Assembly: GCA_963719285.1 (NCBI GenBank)
Contig: CAVRBO010000001.1
Span: 744,001-808,000, forward strand
DNA length: 64,000 nucleotides
Source: C-114 sp963719285
GTDB taxonomy: Bacteria; Chloroflexota; Limnocylindria; Limnocylindrales; CSP1-4
Direction: 5' to 3'
In this document: positions 17,812 to 26,823 of the stretch, piece after piece
Position numbering within the stretch: position 1 is the stretch's first letter
Layout: each line of letters starts with the position of its first letter
The notes under the pieces: model-generated
What the model was told of the DNA's origin: nothing
The model's database searches: none
What the model saw: the letters and a program-made list of their open reading frames with translations, nothing else
Program-made: the position numbers and the translations under genes

Positions 17812-18992
17812 CCACGGCGCCGGACGCCTCGGTCGAGACCCCCGAGCCGAGGGCGCGCCGCCGCCTGCACCTTGGCCCCGGTGCCACGGTGCCCGTCTTC
17901 GCGGTCCTCCTGGCGTTCCTCGTCGGCTCGGTACTCATCCTGCTGACCAGCCTCGCCACGGTGGGGCACCTCGACGTCGGACTGCCCGTCACGGCCTACC
18001 TTGCCCTGCTCGAAGGGGCGGGAATCACGACCGACCCCAGCGCGGCCGTCAACGGCCTCGTCAACACGATCGTCCAGGCGGCTCCGCTCGTCCTTGGCGG
18101 CCTGTCCGTCGGCGTCGCGTTCAAGGCCGGCCTGTTCAACATCGGGGCCCAGGGCCAGTTCCTGATGGGCGCGCTCGCGTCGGCTGGGACCGGGGCGGCG
18201 GTCGCATCGTGGCCGGGCCCGCTGGCCATCTCCACGGCCATCCTCGCCGGCTGCATCGGCGGGGCGGCCTGGGGCTTCATCCCGGGCGCGCTCAAGGCGT
18301 TCACCGGGGCCCACGAGGTCGTCACGACGATCATGCTCAACACGATCGCCGCATCGGTCATCGGCTGGCTCGTCACCGGGCCGCTTCTCGCCAGCGGGTT
18401 CTCGTTCGACCGGACCGGCGACCTCGGCAACGCGACCCTGCCGATCCTCTTCGGGACGCGCAACCTCCACCTCGGCGTGCTCAGCTCGATCGTCGCCGCA
18501 CCGGTCGTCTGGTTCCTCCTCTGGCGCAGCACGCTGGGGTTCGAGATCCGGACCGTGGGCGCCAACCCGAGCGCGGCACGCTATGCGGGCATGCGGCCGG
18601 CATTCCTGATCACCTTCACGATGTCGCTGGCGGGCCTCCTCGCCGGGCTGGCCGGGAGCATGGAGATCCTTGGCATCACCCATTTCATGAACGCGTCATA
18701 CGGGACGAGTGTCGGCTTCGACTCGATCACCGTCGCGCTCCTGGGTCGGGCCCATCCGGTGGGCATCGTCCTTGCCGCGTTGCTGTTCGGGGCGATGCGT
18801 GCCGGCTCCGGGCTGATGCAGATCAAGACCCAGATCCCGGTCGAGATCGTGGACGTCATCCAGGCGATCGTCCTGCTGTTCATCGCGGCCGACGTCATCG
18901 TCCGGCGCGTCTTCCGGATCCGCTCATCCGCGGGCGGCTTCGCGGAGCTCCAGACCGTCACGAAGTCGTACGGCGAAGGCGCGCTCCGCTGA
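17808..18992 (+). CDS. Nucleoside ABC transporter permease 1
   Basis: 394 residues from GTG 17808 overlapping the ATPase stop. About 8-10 membrane helices of the BPD_transp_2 family. The conserved segments GVAFKAGLFNIGAQGQFLMG and AFTGAHEVVTTIMLNTIA are the family hallmarks of BMP-type permeases (NupP-like). The later part carries the coupling-loop region ATPase contact TVGANPSAARYAGM. The stop at 18990-18992 overlaps the next ATG. Forms the channel with permease 2. Confidence 0.92.
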   Translation: MTTAPDASVETPEPRARRRLHLGPGATVPVFAVLLAFLVGSVLILLTSLATVGHLDVGLPVTAYLALLEGAGITTDPSAAVNGLVNTIVQAAPLVLGGLSVGVAFKAGLFNIGAQGQFLMGALASAGTGAAVASWPGPLAISTAILAGCIGGAAWGFIPGALKAFTGAHEVVTTIMLNTIAASVIGWLVTGPLLASGFSFDRTGDLGNATLPILFGTRNLHLGVLSSIVAAPVVWFLLWRSTLGFEIRTVGANPSAARYAGMRPAFLITFTMSLAGLLAGLAGSMEILGITHFMNASYGTSVGFDSITVALLGRAHPVGIVLAALLFGAMRAGSGLMQIKTQIPVEIVDVIQAIVLLFIAADVIVRRVFRIRSSAGGFAELQTVTKSYGEGALR

Positions 18993-20068
18993 TGGACCAG
19001 TTCCTGTACGGGATCCCTGTCCTGGGCGTCCTGTTCCAGCTCGTCGGCTACCTCGTGGCGGTCATCCCCCAGCCGACCGTCGCCCACCAGATCGTGTTCC
19101 TCGGCACCCCCCTCATCCTGGGCGCGCTGTGCGGGATCATGAACGAGCGGTCCGGCGTCGTGAACATCGGCATCGAGGGGATGATGCTGAGTTCCGCGTT
19201 CACGGCGTTCGTCGTGGCGGGCCTGGTCAACCAGGCGATGCCGGGGACCCCGTCGGACGTCTTCGGGATCACCCTGCCGCTGCTCATCGGCGTCCTCGCC
19301 GGGGTGGTCAACGGCCTGCTCGTATCCGCGCTCCACGCCTGGCTGTCCATCACGATCCGGGCCGACCAGATCATCAGTGGCACGATCATCAACATCGCGG
19401 CGCTCGGCGCGACCGGCTACCTCCACCGGCTGATCATCACCCCCAACCCGCACCTTGGCGCCGGCATCTTCGCCGCCTGGACCCCGCCGAGCGCACTCAC
19501 CTCGATCCCGGTCGTCGGCTGGCTCTTCGGAGCGTTCCTCGACCAGGGTCCGATCGCGATGTCGGCGCTCTTCCTCGTCCTGTTCCTCCAGTTGTGGCTG
19601 TTCCGCTCGCGCTGGGGCCTGCGGACGCGCGCCGTCGGTGAGCATCCCAAGGCGGCGGAGACCGTGGGCATCGACGTCATCCGCGTCCGTTACCGGAACG
19701 TGATCCTCGGCGGCGTCTTCGCCGGGCTCGCAGGCGCGTTCCTGACGCTCGAGTCGCAGGCGTCGTTCCAGCTCAACATGACGGCCGGCCGCGGGTTCAT
19801 CGCCCTGGCCGCGGTCATCATCGGGCGCTGGACGCCCATCGGGGCGTTCGGGGCGGCCCTCCTCTTCAGTGCGGCCACGGCGCTCCAGGTCGCGATCGGG
19901 GTCAACCCGCCGAACGGACAGCTCGGGACGATCCTGCTGGCGATCCCGAGCCAGCTCTTCGGGGCCCTGCCGTACATCGTCACGATCGTCGTGCTGGCCG
20001 GTTTCATCGGGCGATCCATCGCCCCGGCCGCCGACGGGCAGCCGTACTCGAAGGAAGTCCGGACCTGA
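18992..20068 (+). CDS. Nucleoside ABC transporter permease 2
   Basis: 358 residues from ATG 18992, overlapping the previous stop (TGATG). The frame runs open further upstream but that part is a shadow of permease 1. Multi-helix BPD_transp_2 protein with GIMNERSGVVNIGIEGMMLS near the start and RTRAVGEHPKAAETVGIDV as the ATPase-contacting loop, the NupQ-like partner. With the binding lipoprotein, the double ATPase and permease 1 it completes a BMP-type nucleoside importer of canonical gene order. Confidence 0.92.
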   Translation: MDQFLYGIPVLGVLFQLVGYLVAVIPQPTVAHQIVFLGTPLILGALCGIMNERSGVVNIGIEGMMLSSAFTAFVVAGLVNQAMPGTPSDVFGITLPLLIGVLAGVVNGLLVSALHAWLSITIRADQIISGTIINIAALGATGYLHRLIITPNPHLGAGIFAAWTPPSALTSIPVVGWLFGAFLDQGPIAMSALFLVLFLQLWLFRSRWGLRTRAVGEHPKAAETVGIDVIRVRYRNVILGGVFAGLAGAFLTLESQASFQLNMTAGRGFIALAAVIIGRWTPIGAFGAALLFSAATALQVAIGVNPPNGQLGTILLAIPSQLFGALPYIVTIVVLAGFIGRSIAPAADGQPYSKEVRT

Positions 20069-20097
20069 CGGCCGAGGACCGCCGACGGGCCCGCGAG

Positions 20098-20550
20098 GTG
20101 CTCGACCTCCAGGAGGGCCGCGGGCCGGTGGCGCTCCTCGGCGACGCGGGTATCGGGGACCTGCTCCGGACCGCACGGCGGATCGCGGTCGTCGGCGCCT
20201 CGGCGGACCCGGCACGGCCGTCGTTCGGGGTCTTCCGGACCCTGGTGGCCGCCGGCTACGATTGCGTCCCGATCAACCCGAACGCCTCCGAGGTGCAGGG
20301 GGTCCGCTCGTTCCCGACGATCGTCGCGGCCGCGGCGGCGGGCGGCCCGTTCGACATCGTGGACGTCTTCCGGCGCTCGGAACTGTGCGTTCCGCACGCC
20401 CAGGAAGCGGTCGCGGTCGGGGCGCGCTGCCTGTGGCTCCAGCTCGGGGTCGTGAACTGGGAAGCGGCCCGGATCGCGGCCGCCGCGGGCCTGTCGGTGG
20501 TCATGGACCGGTGCACGGCGATCGAGCTGCGGCGGATCCGGCGCGGTTAG
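20098..20550 (+). CDS. CoA-binding domain protein (YccU-like)
   Basis: 150 residues forming a single Rossmann-like CoA-binding domain: IAVVGASADPARPSFGVFRT, VPINPNASEVQGVRSFPTI, and a FDIVDVFRRSE segment, as in the small stand-alone YccU family. A cysteine in ARCLWLQLGVVNWEA is at the conserved C/V position. GTG 20098 is taken as start; an in-frame CTG 20065 overlapping the permease stop is another possibility. It is 29 bp behind the nucleoser permease and probably co-transcribed. The physiological role of the family is unsettled. Confidence 0.75.
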   Translation: MLDLQEGRGPVALLGDAGIGDLLRTARRIAVVGASADPARPSFGVFRTLVAAGYDCVPINPNASEVQGVRSFPTIVAAAAAGGPFDIVDVFRRSELCVPHAQEAVAVGARCLWLQLGVVNWEAARIAAAAGLSVVMDRCTAIELRRIRRG

Positions 20551-20607
20551 CCCTGGGGCGGCTGCGTTCGGGGATCATGCCGTGCGCGGAATGACCCCGT
20601 CAGCGCT

Positions 20608-20630
20608 CGGGAGCCGTACCCCGGCTCCCG
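20608..20630 (+). terminator. Hairpin after the nucleoside importer operon
   Basis: A perfect 9-bp inverted repeat (CGGGAGCCG and CGGCTCCCG) with a 5-nt loop lies 58 bp after the CoA-binding gene stop. No T-run follows, as is common in high-GC genomes. The rest of 20551-20819 shows no gene. Confidence 0.4.
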
Positions 20631-20819
20631 TTCCGGCCAGATGCACACCAGGCGAGTCTCGGGCCGATCCCGCCGCCGTTCGAGCGTGGGCGCGCGCGGT
20701 CGGACGAGCTGGATCGTGCTCGGCCGCCGCACTCCATGGACACATCCCGGGCCGGATCCATGCCCCGGGACCGGCCCCGTGATCGCTCCGCTCGCGTTTG
20801 GCCGGTTACCGGCCGCCGC

Positions 20820-21095
20820 TCAGCGGATGACGAAGCCGGCCACGATGGCGATGAGGCCCGCGATCCCGAGCCCGGCTCCGATCTGCACCTGGCGGCGCAG
20901 GATGGCCATGGCCACCGACGCACCCGTCGGGCCGGTGTCCTCGCGCACGCCGCCCCGCCAGGCCTCGTACCGAGCGACGTTGGCGTCCTGCGCCTTGAGG
21001 TCCTGGTAGCGGCCCCACGGGCCGCGGGCGCGGGCATAGCCGAGCCACATCAGCGCCGCGCCGCCGACCCACAGGACGAGGTTGATCGGGCCCAA
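20820..21095 (-). CDS. Small two-helix membrane protein, unknown
   Basis: 91 residues. Helix 1 at about 5-20 (LVLWVGGAALMWLGYA) and helix 2 at about 70-90 (IGAGLGIAGLIAIVAGFVI) flank a soluble, charged centre (RYQDLKAQDANVARYEAWRG). It ends the gatB-containing minus-strand run, with 4 bp to the gatB stop, so the three genes here look like one transcript. No family is recognised. Confidence 0.6.
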   Translation of the reverse strand: MGPINLVLWVGGAALMWLGYARARGPWGRYQDLKAQDANVARYEAWRGGVREDTGPTGASVAMAILRRQVQIGAGLGIAGLIAIVAGFVIR

Positions 21096-21099
21096 GGCG

Positions 21100-22605
21100 T
21101 CAGTCCTCGCCGGAGCCGGCGTCGCCCAGGCGCGCCCGGAGCGCCTCCTGGACGAGCGCGGCGTTGGCCTGGCCGCGGGACGCCTTCATCACCTGGCCGA
21201 CGAGGAAGCCGATCGACGGCTTGCCGGCCCGATGATCGGCGACCGCGCCGGGATGAGCTTCGAGCACCCCGTCGATGATCGATCCGAGCGCGTCCACATC
21301 CGAGATCTGGCGCAGGCCGCGGACCTCGACGATGAGCGAGACCGCCGTCCCGGTCTCGAGGTGCTCGACGAGGACCTCCTTGGCGTTCGCCCGTGACAGC
21401 TCGCCGGCGACGACGCGACGGAGGAGATCGGCCATCTGCGCCCCGTCGGCCCGGCCGACGAGCCCGTCCTGGCCCCGGGTCGACTCGAGCTTCGCGGCCC
21501 GGCCGTAGTCGCCGGTCACGAGGTTCGCGACCTCCTTCGCGGGGAGCGCCGGGCCGGCGGACCGGATCGCGTCGAACGCGGCCGTCATGGCCGGATCGGC
21601 GACGACGACGGCGGCGTCGTACGCGGACAGGCCGTCCCTCAGGTAGCGAGCGCGGCGTGCGGCCGGCAATTCCGGGAGACGCTCCCGCAACGCATCCAGC
21701 CACGCGGCGTCGACCCGCAACGGCGGGAGGTCCGGCTCGGGGAAGTAGCGATAGTCGTGCGAGTCCTCCTTGGACCGCATGACGTAGGTGGCCTGCCTGC
21801 CGTCGTCCCAGCCGCGGGTGTCCTGGGTGAGCGTCTCGCCCGCGTCGAGGGCGACCGCCTGACGCTCGATCTCGTACGCGATCGCCCGCTCGACGGCCCG
21901 GAACGAGTTCATGTTCTTGACCTCGACCCGCGTCCCGAACGGCTCGGTGCCGCGTGGCCGGAGCGACACGTTGGCCTCGACCCGCATCTGGCCGCGCTCC
22001 ATGTCGGCATCGGACACACCGATGGACCGCAGGAGCAGCTGCAGCTCTTCGGCGTACCGGCTCGCCTGCTCCGCGGTCCGGACGTCCGGCTCTGTGACGA
22101 TCTCCATGAGCGGCGCACCGGACCGGTTGAAGTCGACGAGGCTGACCCGTGTCCCGTCGGCGGACGTGGCATGGATGAGCTTGGCCGTGTCCTCCTCCAG
22201 GTGGGCCCGGGTGATCCGGATCGTGACCGCGCCCTCGGACGTCTCGAACGTGAGCGCGCCACTGGACGCGAGGGGCAGGTCGTACTGGCTGATCTGGTAG
22301 CCCTTTGGCAGGTCCGGATAGAAGTAGTTCTTGCGATCCCAGCGGGTCGCGGCGGGGGTGGTCGCCCCGATCGCGAGGCCGGTCGTGAGGACGTGCTCCA
22401 CCGCCTGTCGGTTGATCGTCGGGAGGGCGCCCGGCAGGCCCAGGCAGACCGGGCAGGTGTAGGTGTTCGGCGGTGCGCCGTCGTAGTCGGTCGAGCAGCC
22501 GCAGAACATCTTGCTCCGGGTCCGGAGCTGACAGTGGACCTCGATCCCGATGACGGCCTCGTAGCGCTCGAGGGCCTCCGAGGACGGCGGGCCTGCGACG
22601 CTCAC
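21100..22605 (-). CDS. gatB: Asp-tRNA(Asn)/Glu-tRNA(Gln) amidotransferase subunit B
   Basis: 501 residues from GTG 22605, which overlaps the upstream stop as GTGA; the longer frame to 22842 is an Arg-rich shadow. GatB kinase domain motifs are present: IGIEVHCQLRTRSKMFCGC, CPVCLGLPGALP with zinc cysteines, GYQISQYDLPLASSG, HLEEDTAKLIH and RSGAPLMEIVTEPD. The C-terminal YqeY-like tail ends KPSIGFLVGQVMKASRGQAN. It phosphorylates the misacylated tRNA and passes it to GatA for amidation. The partner genes gatC-gatA are 11 kb away on the same strand. Confidence 0.96.
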   Translation of the reverse strand: MSVAGPPSSEALERYEAVIGIEVHCQLRTRSKMFCGCSTDYDGAPPNTYTCPVCLGLPGALPTINRQAVEHVLTTGLAIGATTPAATRWDRKNYFYPDLPKGYQISQYDLPLASSGALTFETSEGAVTIRITRAHLEEDTAKLIHATSADGTRVSLVDFNRSGAPLMEIVTEPDVRTAEQASRYAEELQLLLRSIGVSDADMERGQMRVEANVSLRPRGTEPFGTRVEVKNMNSFRAVERAIAYEIERQAVALDAGETLTQDTRGWDDGRQATYVMRSKEDSHDYRYFPEPDLPPLRVDAAWLDALRERLPELPAARRARYLRDGLSAYDAAVVVADPAMTAAFDAIRSAGPALPAKEVANLVTGDYGRAAKLESTRGQDGLVGRADGAQMADLLRRVVAGELSRANAKEVLVEHLETGTAVSLIVEVRGLRQISDVDALGSIIDGVLEAHPGAVADHRAGKPSIGFLVGQVMKASRGQANAALVQEALRARLGDAGSGED

Positions 22606-22862
22606 CCCCGCCACTCCAGCCCTGCCGACACGAGGAACAGCCCGTACAACGCGATCGCGACCCAGCCGATCGACACGACCAGGCGGCGGACGAAGAGCCG
22701 GACCCGCGGCCGGGCGACGAATGGCCGGGTCGCCTCGATCGCCGTGCGGGTGGGCTCCCCGGCGTGGATGAGCGGTGACAGCGCCTCGCGCGCGACGGCA
22801 TAGCCGCGCCATCCGCCGACGAACGCGGCCGTCAACCCGCACAGGCCGAGGATGGCGCCCAC
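22602..22862 (-). CDS. Small membrane protein preceding gatB, unknown
   Basis: About 86 residues from GTG 22862; a longer Arg-rich frame reaches 22949. Helix 1 is VGAILGLCGLTAAFVGGWRG at the N-terminus and helix 2 is VVSIGWVAIALYGLFLVSAG near the end, with an Arg-rich middle. Its stop overlaps the gatB start, so translation of gatB is probably coupled to it. No family is recognised and the start is a judgement. Confidence 0.5.
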   Translation of the reverse strand: MGAILGLCGLTAAFVGGWRGYAVAREALSPLIHAGEPTRTAIEATRPFVARPRVRLFVRRLVVSIGWVAIALYGLFLVSAGLEWRG

Positions 22863-22992
22863 GAGCCTAGTCTCGCATACGGGGCGCCCCTGTCGCCCAC
22901 GGCTCGCCCGTGGCCGGCCGTCACTCGAACGCGACCGTCGCGCATCCATCCGCGACCCCGTGCGTTGCCCGATCGCCAGCTCGAGAAATCGT

Positions 22993-23004
22993 GAGAGCGC
23001 TCTC
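22993..23004. promoter_or_regulatory. LacI-type operator O1 of the regulator gene
   Basis: Perfect 12-bp palindrome GAGAGCGCTCTC directly abutting a consensus -35 TTGACA at 23005-23010. The central AGCGCT is typical of LacI-family operators, especially CebR-like ones. The same 12-mer recurs at 23039. Binding here would block the regulator promoter. No clear -10 is visible. Confidence 0.7.
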
Positions 23005-23038
23005 TTGACACGGGGTGTACGGTACCCGGCATGAACGA

Positions 23039-23050
23039 GAGAGCGCTCTC
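23039..23050. promoter_or_regulatory. LacI-type operator O2 of the regulator gene
   Basis: Identical 12-bp palindrome GAGAGCGCTCTC, 46 bp centre-to-centre from O1 and 15 bp before the regulator ATG at 23066. Two identical sites on either side of the presumed transcription start suggest autorepression, possibly by a tetramer or two dimers. Confidence 0.7.
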
Positions 23051-23065
23051 ACCGCGGACCGCCTG

Positions 23066-24109
23066 ATGCCGCCGCGGGCGACTCGCCCGGCCGCAACCCT
23101 CGAGCAGGTCGCCCGGCTCGCCGGTGTCTCGCGCGCAACCGTCTCGCGGGTCGTGAACCGATCGCCCAAGGTGAGCGAGGAGATCCGCCGCTCGGTGGAC
23201 ATGGCGATCTCCGAACTGGGCTACGTCCCCAACCCCGCGGCCCGCAGCCTGGTCACCCGGCGGAGCGACTCGATCGCGGTCGTCATCACCGAGCCGTCCG
23301 GCCGCCTGTTCGCGGACCCGTTCTTCCCGCGCCTCCTGCGCGGGATCAGCGCCGAGCTCAACGCGCGTGAGCTCCAGCTCGTCCTGCTCATGCCGGGCTC
23401 GACCCGGGAGGAAGAGCGCGTCCGGGCCTACCTCGGGGCCGGGCACGTCGACGGCGCGCTGCTCGTGTCCCTGCACGGCGACGATCCCCTGCCGAATTGG
23501 CTCGCCGAGCGCGACATCCCCGTCGTGGTGGGCGGCCGGCCGCCGCGCGGCGCCCAGGTGAGCTACGTGGACGTCGACAATCGCCAGGGCGCCCGGAGCG
23601 CGGTCGAGCACCTGAGCGCCCTCGGCCGGCGCCACATCGCGACGATCGCCGGCCCGACCGACATGGGCGCCGGCATCGACCGGTTGGCCGGCTACCGCGA
23701 GGCCGTCGGCGAAGCGGGCGGGTCGGCCGACCCTGAGCTCGTCGCGGTCGCCGACTTCAGCCAGGAGGGCGGCGCGACCGCGATGCGGACGCTGCTCGCC
23801 CGCCGACCCGATATCGACGCCGTGTTCGCCGCCTCGGACCTGATGGCCCTCGGTGCGATCCAGGCGATCCGCGAAGCCGGCCGGCGGGTCCCCGACGACA
23901 TCGCCGTGGTCGGCTTCGACGACTCCCCGGTCGCCGAGATGGCCGACCCCGCGCTCACCAGTGTCCGCCAGCCGATCGAGGAGATGGGTGGCGAGATGAC
24001 CAGGTTGCTCATCGACAGTACGGCCCGGTCGAGCGCGACCGTGCGCCGAGTGATCCTCGCGACGAGCCTCATCCCGCGAGCGTCGAGCATGGGAGGGGAC
24101 AGCCACTGA
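23066..24109 (+). CDS. LacI-family transcriptional regulator (CebR-like)
   Basis: 347 residues from ATG 23066; an in-frame upstream start at 23015 lies inside the operator region. The N-terminal helix-turn-helix is TLEQVARLAGVSRATVSRVV followed by the hinge helix ELGYVPNPAARSLVTRR, very like sugar-responsive CebR/CelR proteins. The rest is a periplasmic-binding-protein-like sensor (SIAVVITEPSGRLFADPF ... VFAASDLMALGAIQAIREAG ... IAVVGFDDSPVAEMADP). Sugar binding in the cleft normally releases DNA. Two palindromes precede it and a related one precedes the adjacent sugar importer, so it probably represses both. The effector is perhaps a beta-glucoside or oligosaccharide. Confidence 0.92.
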   Translation: MPPRATRPAATLEQVARLAGVSRATVSRVVNRSPKVSEEIRRSVDMAISELGYVPNPAARSLVTRRSDSIAVVITEPSGRLFADPFFPRLLRGISAELNARELQLVLLMPGSTREEERVRAYLGAGHVDGALLVSLHGDDPLPNWLAERDIPVVVGGRPPRGAQVSYVDVDNRQGARSAVEHLSALGRRHIATIAGPTDMGAGIDRLAGYREAVGEAGGSADPELVAVADFSQEGGATAMRTLLARRPDIDAVFAASDLMALGAIQAIREAGRRVPDDIAVVGFDDSPVAEMADPALTSVRQPIEEMGGEMTRLLIDSTARSSATVRRVILATSLIPRASSMGGDSH

Positions 24110-24208
24110 TCGATCGGCCGGCAACCGACCAGGCGGGCCCGGGATGGACCGCCGGTGTCATCGCAACAGATCGACCGACAAACCCGACCGTCCATCCCGA
24201 ACCCCGAA

Positions 24209-24222
24209 TGGGAGCGTTCCTA
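24209..24222. promoter_or_regulatory. CebR-like operator of the sugar importer operon
   Basis: TGGGAGCGTTCCTA, differing at two positions from the known CebR/CelR box TGGGAGCGCTCCCA, sits 30 bp before the binding-protein ATG. It shares the GAGCG core with the two palindromes before the regulator. It is the best candidate site through which the regulator controls the importer and the GH116 gene. Confidence 0.6.
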
Positions 24223-24252
24223 TCGGTCATGGACCGCACACGGAGGAGAGTC

Positions 24253-25764
24253 ATGCACCGCACTCGTTCGAGCCCGCGCAAGCTTGCGACCATCCTCGCA
24301 TCCGTCGGCCTCATCGTGGCCGCCTGTGGCACCTCTGCCACCACGGCCCCGACCAGCGCACCCGAGACGGCCGCCCCGACCACCGCGGCCACGGCCTCGC
24401 CGAGCCTGCTGGCGATCACCCCGCCGCCCATCGATTCGACCGGCGGCATGACCGCCGACGGCCGGATCATCGTCACCTGGTTCATCGGTCTCGGCACCGG
24501 CGGCCAGCCGCAGCAGATCGCGTCCGAGCAGAAGGTCGCCGCCGACTTCAACGCACTGCCGGGCAACAAGGTCTATCTCAACGTCTCGATCTACGACAAC
24601 AAGATCGCGCCGCAGATCCTCAAGACGCAGATCGCCGCCGGCAACTCGCCGGACATCATCGGCCCGGTCGGCCTCGCCGGCCTCAATGGCTTCCGCGACC
24701 AGATGCTGGACCTGACTCCGCTCGTCGCGAGCCACAACTACGACCTCACCAAGCTCGATCCGAAGATCGTCGACTTCTGGCGGCACCAGGGCACGGGCAG
24801 CGAGATGATCGGCATCCCGTATGCGACCTACCCCTCGTTCATGTACGTCAACAAGGACCTGTTCAAGGAAGCCGGCCTGCCGCTGCCGCCGACGAAGGTC
24901 GGCGAGCTGTATAACGGCAAGCCCTGGGACATGGCCGCCGTCCGCGAGCTCGGAATGAAGCTCACGGTCGACTCGGCCGGCAACGATGCGACCAGCCCGA
25001 ACTTCGATCCGAACAAGATCGTCCAGTGGGGCTATGACATGCAGTACACGGATAGCAGCATCGTGGCCGAGTCGAGCCTGTTCGGTGCCAGCAATGTCGT
25101 CGCCGACGACTTCAAGACGGCCCAGATCCCCGACCAGCTCGCCACCGGTGTCCAGTGGTACTACGACGGCGTCTGGAAGGATCACTTCATCCCGAGCAAG
25201 ACCGCCATCGACAGCGACCTGCTCGACAAGGGCAATGAGTTCGAGTCCGGCAACCTGGCCATGGACGAGTCGCACAGCTGGTTCACCTGCTGCGTGTACC
25301 CGGCCGCCCCGGCCAAGCCCAAGGTCAAGGACTTCGGCTTCTTCATCGCCCCGTCGTACAACGGCCAGATCACGGCCAAGCTCCACGCGGACACGTTCGC
25401 CATCCTCAAGGGCAGCAAGCATCCCGACGAGGCGTTCGACGCCCTTGCCTACCTGGCCAATTCGGCCGACCTGCTGACGACCTACGGGGCCTTCCCGGCG
25501 GATCCCGCCAAGCAGGACGCGTTCACGGCGTCGGTCGACAAGAACTTCCCAGGCGTGAAGCTCGACTGGAGCGTCCCCAAGGCGATGCTCTCGTACCCGG
25601 ACGTCCCCAACCACCAGTCCGACATGCCGAACTACGCCAAGGCCATCTCGGCCCTCCAGGCGTTCCAGACCAAGTACCGGACAACGGCCGGACTTGACAT
25701 CACCGCGGAGTTGGCCACGCTCAAGACCACCCTCCAGGGGATCTTCGACGAGGCAACACCCTAG
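24253..25764 (+). CDS. Carbohydrate ABC transporter substrate-binding lipoprotein
   Basis: 503 residues from ATG 24253 behind GGAGGAGAG; the frame is open upstream to 24208. The signal peptide ends LIVAACGTSA with lipidated Cys25, then a Thr/Ala/Pro linker to about residue 65. The mature part is an extracellular solute-binding protein of the CUT1 type: IIVTWFIGLGTGGQPQQIAS, KTQIAAGNSPDIIGPVGLAG, YPSFMYVNKDLFKEAGLPLP and a C-terminal HPDEAFDALAYLANSADLL. It is followed by a stem-loop and two permease genes. No ATPase is in the operon, so a shared MsmK-type ATPase elsewhere is likely. The sugar is unknown, perhaps a glucoside given the GH116 gene. Confidence 0.93.
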   Translation: MHRTRSSPRKLATILASVGLIVAACGTSATTAPTSAPETAAPTTAATASPSLLAITPPPIDSTGGMTADGRIIVTWFIGLGTGGQPQQIASEQKVAADFNALPGNKVYLNVSIYDNKIAPQILKTQIAAGNSPDIIGPVGLAGLNGFRDQMLDLTPLVASHNYDLTKLDPKIVDFWRHQGTGSEMIGIPYATYPSFMYVNKDLFKEAGLPLPPTKVGELYNGKPWDMAAVRELGMKLTVDSAGNDATSPNFDPNKIVQWGYDMQYTDSSIVAESSLFGASNVVADDFKTAQIPDQLATGVQWYYDGVWKDHFIPSKTAIDSDLLDKGNEFESGNLAMDESHSWFTCCVYPAAPAKPKVKDFGFFIAPSYNGQITAKLHADTFAILKGSKHPDEAFDALAYLANSADLLTTYGAFPADPAKQDAFTASVDKNFPGVKLDWSVPKAMLSYPDVPNHQSDMPNYAKAISALQAFQTKYRTTAGLDITAELATLKTTLQGIFDEATP

Positions 25765-25784
25765 TCGCCCCTCCTCCAAGGGGT

Positions 25785-25816
25785 CCCTCGGGCGGGGTCG
25801 CCGCCTCGCCCGAGGG
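25785..25816 (+). terminator. Stem-loop between binding protein and permease genes
   Basis: CCCTCGGGCG and CGCCCGAGGG form a perfect 10-bp stem with a 12-nt loop, 20 bp after the binding-protein stop. Such intercistronic stems act as partial terminators or protect the upstream message, keeping binding protein in excess of permease. No T-run follows. Confidence 0.5.
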
Positions 25817-25863
25817 TTCCATCCTCCGCCCAGGTACCCCTCCACTTCTCGGAGCCCCACGAG

Positions 25864-26820
<957 letters not shown>

Positions 26821-26823
26821 CCG

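Noticed and set aside
17522..18991. Long forward frame upstream of nucleoside permease 2 suggesting an 848-residue fusion
   Set aside because: The first half is an Arg/Ser-rich shadow of the ATPase and permease 1; the real gene starts at ATG 18992.
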